Source: Thermotogaceae bacterium (GTDB taxonomy: Bacteria; Thermotogota; Thermotogae; Thermotogales; Thermotogaceae). Taken from it: a stretch of 6,586 nucleotides of DNA. Below, one piece after another: positions 1 to 5,791 of the stretch. The first letter of the stretch is position 1. Every line of letters starts with the position of its first letter. The notes beneath the pieces are model-generated. The model saw only the letters and a program-made list of their open reading frames with translations. It made no database searches and had not been told where the DNA came from. The translations under genes and the position numbers were made by a program. The stretch lies in contig JAGHBG010000156.1 of the NCBI GenBank assembly GCA_021161105.1, positions 1 through 6,586 on the forward strand. Direction: 5' to 3'.

Positions 1-1221
1 ATTTAAAATTACCTTGTACTTTTCTGAATCTCTCAAAAATTTTTCATGGCTTTTGTAGTAAGAAAGTAATGTATTAAACCTGTTCCATAGATAAATTCTG
101 TTTTTGTTTTTAAGCCATAATGTAACATCTCCTACCTCTGAAGATTCTATGAATTTCTCTGCTGTTTTATATTCTAAATCCCCAGGAAGAACAGTTTTTA
201 TATACTTATCGTTTGATAGTACTTTGAGAAAAGCTGATTTAAACTCATATGATTTAAACAGCCACCAGTGTGCATCAACAACAATGGCAAATGATTTTTT
301 CCCTTCCTTTTGGAGTCTGTGAATTTGCGACAACCAGTTTATAAAATCCTCATCAGTGCTGATTTTTTTAATTTCTTCAGACAAGGAAATATCAACCCCA
401 ATAATTTTAACCCCGTTATAAATGATGGGTTCAGAAGAAGAAAAATAACTTGAGAACGTCCACATAACCTTATTATCTCTGAGAATATCCAGAACATCTT
501 CTGAAAGATCAAGTAGCGGAGGGTAAAAAACCGTTACACTTCCAAAAACAGATTTGAGCTTATTAAGAGAATACTTTATATTAATATCTGCCCAATCTTT
601 TCCATGTGAATTCATAATAACGCCCAAAGGTGCTCCAGAATATGGCAGGGCTGCTACTTCAATTCTTTTATCGGAGTGTAAAGCAATCAATCTTCCAATA
701 AGTGATGAGGCTATCATACGGTAAATGGAAGTATAAGAATTTATAGGTGAGTCAGCAGGAAAGCTCTTCTTCAGGAGTTCAGGAAGCCATATATAATTCC
801 ACTCTGATATGTTCGTTGGCTTTGGAACATTCCTAGGAATGTACTTACTGAGCTCTACTTGGGATTCATGTTTCAAATAATCGTCCATACCGTCAACAGA
901 ATATTTTTTAATATCGTCTATGTATTTATATGAAAGGGCAAAAACAGCTCTTAAATTGGAATTTTCGTTCATTTCATCCAGAATTTCGTACATTTTGGAA
1001 TAGGAGATACGGGTTAATGGTGACAAAAAATAATATTCATTTTCATCCCTGCAAGGAAGCGTCGAAAAATCAAAAATCAAAACGAGTTTTAATGGCTGGA
1101 TGGAATCATTACCTTTTTCCGCAACAGAAAGAACTCGCCTCCAGTCAAAGGCGAGTCCATTGGTAAAAATTAAAGTTAATACAAGAATAACAATAACTGT
1201 TTTAAGATTATATCTTCTCAT
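1..1221 (-). CDS. Exported GH57-like protein, probably catalytically degenerate (3' end outside window)
   Basis: The frame is open for 407 codons from ATG at 1221 to the left edge, with no stop. Residues 1-24 form a signal peptide: a basic start (MRRYNLK), a hydrophobic core and a probable cut after NGLA, so the product is predicted to be exported. The mature part follows the glycoside hydrolase 57 layout as I recall it. An opening strand (LVLIFDF, 46-52) sits where the family has its HQP motif and is followed by a YYDML-like helix (YSKMYEIL). EVAALPYSGAP (188-198) resembles the family's TTPYYHPILP. YPPLLDLSEDVLDIL (233-247) resembles WPPE-type region 3. FAIVVDAHWW (311-320) resembles the LDGENPWE region, with D316 at the acid/base position. 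A helical tail carries a late GDVTLWLKNKN segment. The His of HQP, the His of HPILP and the region-3 Glu (here L236) are not conserved, so hydrolase activity is doubtful. The start overlaps the purine nucleoside phosphorylase stop, suggesting coupled translation. The substrate is unknown. The open frame is certain; the family call rests on remembered motifs. Confidence 0.72.
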   Translation of the reverse strand, partial: MRRYNLKTVIVILVLTLIFTNGLAFDWRRVLSVAEKGNDSIQPLKLVLIFDFSTLPCRDENEYYFLSPLTRISYSKMYEILDEMNENSNLRAVFALSYKYIDDIKKYSVDGMDDYLKHESQVELSKYIPRNVPKPTNISEWNYIWLPELLKKSFPADSPINSYTSIYRMIASSLIGRLIALHSDKRIEVAALPYSGAPLGVIMNSHGKDWADINIKYSLNKLKSVFGSVTVFYPPLLDLSEDVLDILRDNKVMWTFSSYFSSSEPIIYNGVKIIGVDISLSEEIKKISTDEDFINWLSQIHRLQKEGKKSFAIVVDAHWWLFKSYEFKSAFLKVLSNDKYIKTVLPGDLEYKTAEKFIESSEVGDVTLWLKNKNRIYLWNRFNTLLSYYKSHEKFLRDSEKYKVILN

Positions 1222-2045
1222 AAGTTTCTAACAACTTCTGAAATTATCTTAACCATTGTTTTTCCGGCTCTTTCAGCGTTTTCCAGAACTTCTTCCGCCG
1301 TAAGAGGTTTTAGATTGTCAGGATCACCTAAGTCCGTTATCGCGGAAATTCCCAGTACCTTAAGTCCCCCATGCTTTGCTACTATTACTTCTGGAACGGT
1401 AGACATTCCAACAGCATCTCCACCAATTCTCCTGAGCATCCTGTATTCTGCGGCTGTTTCAAGGTTAGGACCTGCAAGCCCTACATAAACACCTTCATAA
1501 ACCTTTATTCCCAATTCTTTTGCAACAGTCTTTGCCAGTTTAATCAGATCTTTGTCGTATGCTTCGGACATATCTGGGAATCTTGGGCCCCACTCGTCAA
1601 CATTGGGCCCAATAAGAGGATTATCCCCCATTAAATTTATATGATCAGTTATAATCATTGGAACGCCCACTTCAAAATCTAAATTCGTGCCCCCAGCAGC
1701 ATTCGTAACAATAAGAACTTCTACTCCCAAAAGCTGGAACACCCTTATAGGAAAGGTAACTTCCTTCATTGAATAACCTTCATAGTAATGGAACCTTCCA
1801 TTCATTAGAACAACAAATTTATCATAAAGCTTCCCAAAAACGAGCTCACCTTTGTGACCGGGAGCAGTAGAAACAGGGAACCCCGGTATATCTTTATATG
1901 ATATGGAAATTGGATTTTCAACAGATTCTGCAATCCCGCCAAGACCTGATCCAAGCACTATTGCTATCTTTGGCACCTCAGGTATTTTGTTCCTTATATA
2001 TTCAACTGCTCTGTTAACTCTTTCAACATAATCCTTAATATTCAC
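1218..2045 (-). CDS. punA: Purine nucleoside phosphorylase, trimeric (PNP/MTAP) type
   Basis: Cytosolic enzyme that splits purine nucleosides with phosphate to give free base and (deoxy)ribose 1-phosphate, in purine salvage. The 275-aa length is normal for the trimeric class. Visible motifs in order are GSGLG (32-36) and H64 in PGHKGE for phosphate, GRFHYYEG (83-90), TNAAGG (114-119), GPRFPDMS (153-160), AGPNLET with E196 at the position of the human base-binding Glu201, and VGMSTVPEV (212-220) with the nucleoside-contacting Met. The base-site Asn (human Asn243, usually in an ITN motif) is Asp238 here (AITDLGDPDNL), which could shift base preference. I believe ITD variants exist in other bacterial members. 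The start is GTG at 2045, chosen because a full Shine-Dalgarno lies just upstream; no alternative start is better placed. It has its own promoter after the tRNA terminator and is followed, with a 4-nt overlap, by the exported GH57-like gene. The family is secure; exact substrate range is not. Confidence 0.95.
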   Translation of the reverse strand: MNIKDYVERVNRAVEYIRNKIPEVPKIAIVLGSGLGGIAESVENPISISYKDIPGFPVSTAPGHKGELVFGKLYDKFVVLMNGRFHYYEGYSMKEVTFPIRVFQLLGVEVLIVTNAAGGTNLDFEVGVPMIITDHINLMGDNPLIGPNVDEWGPRFPDMSEAYDKDLIKLAKTVAKELGIKVYEGVYVGLAGPNLETAAEYRMLRRIGGDAVGMSTVPEVIVAKHGGLKVLGISAITDLGDPDNLKPLTAEEVLENAERAGKTMVKIISEVVRNL

Positions 2046-2050
2046 CTGAA

Positions 2051-2061
2051 ATCACCTCCTT
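2051..2061 (-). promoter_or_regulatory. Strong Shine-Dalgarno of the purine nucleoside phosphorylase gene
   Basis: On the minus strand this reads AAGGAGGTGAT, a near-complete complement of the 16S rRNA 3' tail, ending 5 nt before the GTG at 2045. It fixes GTG as the start. Confidence 0.9.
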
Positions 2062-2087
2062 GAACAATTCGTTGGAAACCCGTGCTA

Positions 2088-2096
2088 ATTATACCA
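2088..2096 (-). promoter_or_regulatory. Extended -10 promoter for the purine nucleoside phosphorylase / GH57-like pair
   Basis: The minus strand reads TGGTATAAT, an exact TGnTATAAT extended -10. No good -35 is seen at 16-18 nt, which an extended -10 can tolerate. Transcription would start near 2081, giving a leader of about 35 nt. It lies just downstream of the tRNA-Gln terminator, so the two genes form a separate transcript. Confidence 0.65.
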
Positions 2097-2129
2097 TTAA
2101 AAGCAGAACTTTTTAGTCAGGAATGAAAT

Positions 2130-2158
2130 AAAAAAAGAGTGGCATTTAAGCCACTCTT
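2130..2158 (-). terminator. Rho-independent terminator after tRNA-Gln
   Basis: On the minus strand AAGAGTGGC (2158-2150), a TTAAAT loop and GCCACTCTT form a 9-bp stem, followed by a run of T to 2130. It begins 2 nt after the tRNA CCA end. It should end both the tRNA transcript and any read-through from gltX. Confidence 0.9.
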
Positions 2159-2159
2159 C

Positions 2160-2234
2160 TGGCTGGGGCGGGAGGATTCGAACCTCCACCGCTGGAGCCA
2201 AAGTCCAGTGTGCTGCCGGTTACACTACGCCCCA
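2160..2234 (-). tRNA. tRNA-Gln (anticodon UUG), CCA encoded
   Basis: The minus strand folds as a complete 75-nt tRNA. The acceptor TGGGGCG pairs with CGCCCCA, followed by discriminator G and an encoded CCA. The anticodon stem CTGGA/TCCAG encloses CTTTGGC, giving anticodon UUG, which reads CAA and, by wobble, CAG. The D loop has the GG pair, and the T arm is GGAGG-TTCGAAT-CCTCC. The first pair is U1-A72, which in bacteria lacking glutaminyl-tRNA synthetase is the known identity element for the amidotransferase GatCAB. It lies downstream of gltX on the same strand, with its own promoter at 2248-2275. Confidence 0.97.
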
Positions 2235-2247
2235 ACACCAGATTGAT

Positions 2248-2275
2248 ATTTTACACAAAAATGTGTTTTTGTAAA
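2248..2275 (-). promoter_or_regulatory. Housekeeping promoter for tRNA-Gln
   Basis: The minus strand has TTTACA (2275-2270) and TAAAAT (2253-2248) separated by 16 nt, about 13 nt before the tRNA 5' end. The spacer contains the inverted repeat ACACA-AAAA-TGTGT (2253-2266), which may be chance in such AT-rich sequence. Confidence 0.65.
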
Positions 2276-2285
2276 CCATTGTGAA

Positions 2286-2297
2286 TGCTAATTAGCA
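2286..2297. repeat. 12-bp perfect palindrome upstream of the tRNA promoter
   Basis: TGCTAATTAGCA is its own reverse complement and lies 10 bp upstream of the proposed -35 of the tRNA-Gln promoter. It could be a protein-binding site. It lacks the loop and T tract of a terminator. Function unknown. Confidence 0.4.
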
Positions 2298-2404
2298 AGA
2301 GCTATTCAAAGCTTATTTTAAATTTTGTTCATAACTGTATCCTGAACAAGCAATTTTCCAATGTCAATGCAAATGGAATTAAATTTAATGTCGCGGATAG
2401 CCCA

Positions 2405-3826
2405 TTACTTTAAACTTTTTGCAAATTCTAAGGTTCTTTGGAGTCTTGTTATTGTTCTACCCTTTCCTAAAACTGATAGCGAGACAAAAAGTCCGGGTGT
2501 TACTAATTTTCCAAGGACTGCTCCTCTTATAAGTTGAAATGTCTTCTTTTTTGATGCAATTTTCTTTGATGCAAGATTTCTAACTGACTTTTCGCACCCT
2601 TTAACAGTCCAGTCCTTGTTCTCTTTTGCTATTTTTATTGCTTCTTCTAAAACAGGAATAGCAAAATCCTTCTTAAGATACTCCTCTACATATCTTTGCT
2701 CATACTCGTAGCTATCAACAAAAAAGGGCATTGATATATCGAGAAGCTGTTTCAGTGTATTAACCTTTTCTCTGCATATGTTTAAAACCTCCATGGAATA
2801 AATTTTGTCTTTTTCAATAAGCTCAATAAGTTCTATCATGTTTATATAATCCAGGTAGTTTCTAAATTCAACACATACTCTTTCTATTTCCATAGACCTG
2901 AGATGCTTCCCATTTACCCACTCAAGCTTTTCATAGTCAAATACAACGTTTTTATTTGATATATCCTTTATATCAAAGCTTTCAACCCTGTCTTTTATAT
3001 CGAATATTTCTTTACCTTCTTCAACTTTCCATCCCAGGAGAGCCAGATAATTCAAAAGCCCACTTGCCAGGTAACCTTCGGATCTGAAATGATCCACAGA
3101 AGTTGCGCCGTGTCTTTTGCTTAGAGGTGTTCTGTCGCTTCCAAAAATTAAAGGTATATGCATAAATTCTGGTGGCTTCCAACCTAAAGCCTCATAAATG
3201 AGAAGTTGCTTTGGTGTATTGGAAAGATGATCCTCACCACGAAAAACATGTGTTATTTCCATCAAATGGTCATCTACAACAACAGCGAAATTGTATGTAG
3301 GAAAGCCGTTAGATTTTATAATGATGAAATCCCCTATATCTTCACTTTTAAATTCCATGTCTCCCTTTAAAAGATCATGAAACTTTATGGTTATACCTGC
3401 AGGAACCTTGAACTTAACTGTAACATCATGTCCTTTTTGAACATACTCTTCCGGATATTCAAAAGTCTCAAAAAGTTCTTTCTTTTTATCCTCTTTGTCA
3501 TAAACGACATAAACGGCTTTTTTCTCTTTTATTAAAACCTTTGCATATTCGTCATAAATTCCTTTTTCTTTTCTTTCGCTCTGCCTGTATGGTCCATATT
3601 CTCCACCAGTATCAGGACCTTCATCCCATAAAAGACCAAGCCATCTTAAAGCTTCCATAATCAATTTTTCTGACTCTTTCGTTGATCTTTTTGCATCAGT
3701 ATCCTCCATTCTTAATACAAATTTTCCTCTTTCCTTTTTTGTAAAGAGCCAGTTAAAAAGAGCCGTTCTTGCCCCTCCTACATGCAAATAACCTGTTGGA
3801 CTTGGAGCAAATCTTGTCCTTACCAC
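2405..3826 (-). CDS. gltX: Glutamyl-tRNA synthetase, class I (probably the non-discriminating GluRS paralogue)
   Basis: Attaches glutamate to tRNA in the cytosol. The class I signatures are present: HVGG (HIGH, 15-18) in RFAPSPTGYLHVGGART, RGEDHLSNTPKQL (196-208), and PLSKR (234-238) as the KMSKS loop, with Pro in place of the first Lys. The 473-aa length is normal. The usual zinc-site cysteines are absent (VYVVYDKED, 105-113). Phrases such as YVVYDKED, GSDRTPLSKRHG and QLIRGAVLGKLVTPGLF recall the second GluRS of Thermotoga maritima, which I believe is the non-discriminating enzyme that also glutamylates tRNA-Gln for GatCAB. The tRNA-Gln gene just downstream fits this. The start is GTG at 3826, 9 nt after AGGAG. 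A TTG at 3835 touches that site directly and is too close. It follows the orphan membrane gene by 15 nt. No clear terminator follows. Enzyme family is certain; paralogue and tRNA specificity are inferred. Confidence 0.96.
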   Translation of the reverse strand: MVRTRFAPSPTGYLHVGGARTALFNWLFTKKERGKFVLRMEDTDAKRSTKESEKLIMEALRWLGLLWDEGPDTGGEYGPYRQSERKEKGIYDEYAKVLIKEKKAVYVVYDKEDKKKELFETFEYPEEYVQKGHDVTVKFKVPAGITIKFHDLLKGDMEFKSEDIGDFIIIKSNGFPTYNFAVVVDDHLMEITHVFRGEDHLSNTPKQLLIYEALGWKPPEFMHIPLIFGSDRTPLSKRHGATSVDHFRSEGYLASGLLNYLALLGWKVEEGKEIFDIKDRVESFDIKDISNKNVVFDYEKLEWVNGKHLRSMEIERVCVEFRNYLDYINMIELIELIEKDKIYSMEVLNICREKVNTLKQLLDISMPFFVDSYEYEQRYVEEYLKKDFAIPVLEEAIKIAKENKDWTVKGCEKSVRNLASKKIASKKKTFQLIRGAVLGKLVTPGLFVSLSVLGKGRTITRLQRTLEFAKSLK

Positions 3827-3835
3827 ATCTATCAA

Positions 3836-3842
3836 CTCCTTT
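3836..3842 (-). promoter_or_regulatory. Shine-Dalgarno deciding the gltX start
   Basis: The minus strand reads AAAGGAG and ends directly against TTG at 3835 but 9 nt before GTG at 3826. The spacing selects GTG, giving an N-terminus MVRTRFAPSP typical of the family. Confidence 0.8.
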
Positions 3843-4273
3843 TATATTCCTAAAATTCTTTCCCAGTACAGTTCTATTTTTCCTGATCTTGCACCTTTCG
3901 CATCAATTTCCAGAGTATAAATGCCAGGAATTTTCAACCTCACTATTTCGTTTTCCTTTGCTTTCCTGTTAACCTTGTGTTTCCAGACTTCCTTCCCTTC
4001 AGGAGAGACAAGATATATTAAAATTTCTCCGTTTTTTAAAGAGATATCATAGCTAATCTTTATTTTCTCATTTCCAGTAGCGTTTATATATAGTTTCTTC
4101 CTGCCTGTAAAGTAAATGAACCTGCAAGAAACTGATTTTTCAGTTTGGTGTCCAGTAAAACCTATTTTAATCTCAAAGGATTGGCTGTTATTACTCAAAA
4201 ACTTGTTCAGAAAGAAACCAAGAATTACAAATCCTAAAATAACAAAAATCAAAATAACCGTATTTCTGTTCAC
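3842..4273 (-). CDS. Membrane-anchored extracytoplasmic protein of unknown function
   Basis: I do not recognise this 143-aa protein. After MNRNT comes one hydrophobic segment (about residues 5-24, rich in Ile, Val, Leu, Phe and Gly) followed by Asn/Lys/Ser, which suggests an N-terminal anchor. The remaining ~115 residues would then lie outside the cytoplasmic membrane. They alternate polar and hydrophobic residues in short strands, for example NGEILIYLVSPEGKEVWKHKV and PGIYTLEIDAKGARSGKIEL. This reads like a small all-beta sandwich of the carbohydrate-binding or pre-peptidase C-terminal kind, but that is inference. There are no catalytic motifs and only one Cys. The GTG start at 4273 sits 5 nt after AAGGAGGT; a frame reaching TTG at 4309 would place that Shine-Dalgarno inside the coding sequence. 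It leads a probable two-gene transcript with gltX. Confidence 0.75.
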   Translation of the reverse strand: MNRNTVILIFVILGFVILGFFLNKFLSNNSQSFEIKIGFTGHQTEKSVSCRFIYFTGRKKLYINATGNEKIKISYDISLKNGEILIYLVSPEGKEVWKHKVNRKAKENEIVRLKIPGIYTLEIDAKGARSGKIELYWERILGI

Positions 4274-4278
4274 AAAAT

Positions 4279-4286
4279 ACCTCCTT
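4279..4286 (-). promoter_or_regulatory. Shine-Dalgarno deciding the orphan gene's start
   Basis: The minus strand reads AAGGAGGT, 5 nt before GTG at 4273. It sets the start 12 codons inside the longest open frame. Confidence 0.85.
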
Positions 4287-4310
4287 TTTATAAAAAATTT
4301 CGCCTTCAAA

Positions 4311-4316
4311 ATTATA
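4311..4316 (-). promoter_or_regulatory. Candidate -10 box for the orphan-gltX transcript
   Basis: The minus strand has TATAAT about 38 nt before the GTG at 4273, implying a leader of roughly 30 nt. No convincing -35 lies 16-18 nt upstream, so this is a tentative promoter. Upstream is a 9-nt tandem repeat, CTTGTTCAT then CTTGTTCTC. Confidence 0.45.
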
Positions 4317-4448
4317 TCTCATTAACGCTTGTGTTTTGAGAACAAGATGAACAAGTCAAAAAACTTAGACTTTTGCATAATAGTCCCGGCTGTATTTAAG
4401 TCCTTTATAAGTTGATTTCTGTTAGCTACGTGAAGTTACCAAATAGAA

Positions 4449-4463
4449 ATATTATCGTAATAT
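4449..4463. repeat. Inverted repeat between the divergent promoters
   Basis: ATATTA-TCG-TAATAT is a perfect 6-bp inverted repeat with a 3-nt centre, 30 bp upstream of the sigma-28 -35 element. The non-coding stretch 4274-4592 otherwise holds the two promoters, the flagellin leader and about 110 bp in which I see nothing. It could be an operator or chance. Confidence 0.35.
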
Positions 4464-4493
4464 ATTGGAAACCTTTGTTTCTTGTCAATTTTC

Positions 4494-4520
4494 TAAAGTT
4501 TCCTTTTGATACATCGATAA
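4494..4520 (+). promoter_or_regulatory. Sigma-28 (FliA) flagellar promoter
   Basis: TAAAGTTT (4494-4501), 11 nt, then ATCGATAA (4513-4520). This compares with the enterobacterial FliA consensus TAAAGTTT-N11-GCCGATAA: a full match at -35, exact spacing, and 6 of 8 at -10. Transcription should start near 4527, giving a flagellin leader of about 65 nt. A weak overlapping sigma-A match (TTGTCA at about 4483) is much less convincing. Confidence 0.9.
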
Positions 4521-4533
4521 ATATATATGAAAA

Positions 4534-4557
4534 TTCCCCAAGGGCGCCCGGGGGGAA
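4534..4557 (+). promoter_or_regulatory. GC-rich hairpin in the flagellin leader
   Basis: TTCCCC (4534-4539) pairs with GGGGAA (4552-4557), enclosing GGGCGCCC, which can add a few pairs. It lies close to the predicted 5' end of the flagellin mRNA. There is no T tract after it, so it is not a terminator. A role in mRNA stability or in presenting the adjacent GGA sites is inferred. Confidence 0.6.
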
Positions 4558-4584
4558 ACAAGGATGGAAAAATCACAGGGAGGT
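4556..4584 (+). promoter_or_regulatory. Pair of CsrA-like binding sites, the second covering the Shine-Dalgarno
   Basis: Against the CsrA consensus RUACARGGAUGU, AAACAAGGATGG (4556-4567) matches 10 of 12 positions. The stretch 4573-4584 (core ACAGGGAGGT) matches 9 of 12 and includes the flagellin Shine-Dalgarno. The two GGA cores are 17 nt apart, close to the spacing known to favour bridging by one CsrA dimer. The layout parallels the two-site hag leader of Bacillus subtilis, where CsrA blocks translation and FliW relieves it. No csrA or fliW gene lies in this window. Confidence 0.55.
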
Positions 4585-4592
4585 GAGTGTTT

Positions 4593-5768
4593 ATGAGAAT
4601 TAACCACAACATTTCCGCACTTAATGCATGGAGGAGTATAACAAACACTCAGTATTCGATGGGCAAAACCCTTGAAAGGCTTTCTTCTGGTTTAAGAATC
4701 AACAGGGCAGGGGACGACGCAGCAGGACTTGCCATCAGTGAAAAGATGAGAGGTCAGATTAAAGGATTAAACATGGCGGTAAAGAACGCACAGGACGCTA
4801 TATCCCTTATTCAGACAGCAGAAGGTGCGTTAAATGAGGTTCATTCAATATTGCAAAGAATGAGGGAATTGGCAGTTCAAGCATCTTCTGATACAAACAC
4901 AGATGTAGACAGAGCACAGATACAGAAAGAAGTAGATCAACTTGTGGAAGAACTTAACAGGATATCGAGAACAACAGAGTTTAACACTAAGAAGTTATTA
5001 GATGGTTCTATAAAAGGTTATAGGACATCGGCTGATATGAAAGTGGTTACTGGAGGAAATTTGTCCGTACAAATAAGTAATGTATCGTCTCTGTCAAGTA
5101 TTACTCAAAGTGCCACATATGTTATAGAAGTGGGGAATTTTGATGGAAATGCCACATTGGATGTTAGAGTAGTACAAATAACTACTGATGCTTCAAGTCC
5201 TACTGAGACTAATGTTACGTTTGGAGCAGGAGCGGTAACTGTAGATGGTGGCAAGATTAAGATAACATGGGATAGTAGTTTTGATTATGCAATCAATGGA
5301 GATGCAACATCTTTGCCAAAAGATGAGATTATTGATAGTGCAGTTGTAAGAGTGGAAGGAGTCAACACAACGAATGATCAACTTATATTCCAAATAGGTT
5401 CTAATGAAGGGCATAACATGTTCACAGGAATAGATGAGATGAGTGCAAAAGCACTTGGTGTACAAGGTTTAGATGTTTCTGATCAGAATTCAGCAGAAAG
5501 ATCTATAATGATAGTAGATGCAGCTATTCACAGGGTATCAACAGCGAGAGCAAAGCTTGGAGCGATACAGAATAGACTTGAACATACAATATCCAATCTT
5601 GGAGTAGCTTCTGAAAATCTAACGGCGGCAGAGAGCAGAATCAGAGATGCAGACATGGCTAAGGAAATGATGGCTTTCACGAAACAACAAATTCTCCTGC
5701 AGTCTGCAATGTCTATGCTTGCACAGGCGAATGCAATTCCGCAGAATGTGCTGCAGCTGATGAGATAA
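4593..5768 (+). CDS. fliC: Flagellin (flagellar filament subunit)
   Basis: Structural protein exported by the flagellar type III apparatus and polymerised into the filament. The 391 residues include both conserved ends. The N-terminal D0/D1 runs from MRINHNISALNAWRS through LERLSSGLRINRAGDDAAGLAIS (28-50) and LQRMRELAVQASSDTNT (87-103). The C-terminal D1/D0 includes RVSTARAKLGAIQNRLEHTI (314-333), SRIRDADMAKEM (348-359) and the final QANAIPQNVLQLMR. Residues about 141-290 form the exposed variable domain, rich in Thr, Ser, Val, Asp and Asn, and lower in GC than the ends by hand count. The start is ATG at 4593, 9 nt after GGGAGG; an in-frame GTG at 4587 touches the Shine-Dalgarno and would give an atypical N-terminus. 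It is transcribed alone from a sigma-28 promoter to a strong terminator, with likely CsrA control in the leader. Whether other flagellin copies exist cannot be seen here. Confidence 0.98.
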   Translation: MRINHNISALNAWRSITNTQYSMGKTLERLSSGLRINRAGDDAAGLAISEKMRGQIKGLNMAVKNAQDAISLIQTAEGALNEVHSILQRMRELAVQASSDTNTDVDRAQIQKEVDQLVEELNRISRTTEFNTKKLLDGSIKGYRTSADMKVVTGGNLSVQISNVSSLSSITQSATYVIEVGNFDGNATLDVRVVQITTDASSPTETNVTFGAGAVTVDGGKIKITWDSSFDYAINGDATSLPKDEIIDSAVVRVEGVNTTNDQLIFQIGSNEGHNMFTGIDEMSAKALGVQGLDVSDQNSAERSIMIVDAAIHRVSTARAKLGAIQNRLEHTISNLGVASENLTAAESRIRDADMAKEMMAFTKQQILLQSAMSMLAQANAIPQNVLQLMR

Positions 5769-5791
5769 TGACTTTTTATAGAGTGTATCTT

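Noticed and set aside
104..322. Plus-strand open frame of 72 codons
   Set aside because: It is antisense to the continuous 407-codon GH57-like frame, has no ribosome site and its translation shows no recognisable domain.
930..1166. Plus-strand open frame of 78 codons
   Set aside because: Antisense to the signal-peptide and early catalytic-barrel region of the minus-strand gene; no ribosome site and no recognisable protein.
2160..2234. tRNA-Gln gene as an integration site for a mobile element
   Set aside because: I see no duplicated tRNA 3' end, integrase gene or transferred block; both flanks are housekeeping genes.
2354..2389. Inverted repeats after gltX (TTCCA/TGGAA, and the palindrome ATTAAATTTAAT) as a gltX terminator
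   Set aside because: The stems are weak and AT-only or widely looped, and no T tract follows on the minus strand.
4534..4557. GC-rich leader hairpin as an attenuator/terminator before flagellin
   Set aside because: No T tract follows it; the next bases are AACAAGGATGG.
4587..4592. GTG at 4587 as the flagellin start
   Set aside because: It directly abuts the Shine-Dalgarno, and flagellins of this type begin MRINHN, matching the ATG at 4593.
5193..5465. Minus-strand open frame of 90 codons inside flagellin
   Set aside because: Lies wholly within the variable flagellin domain, is rich in Cys/Tyr/Ile as expected of an antisense frame, and has no ribosome site.
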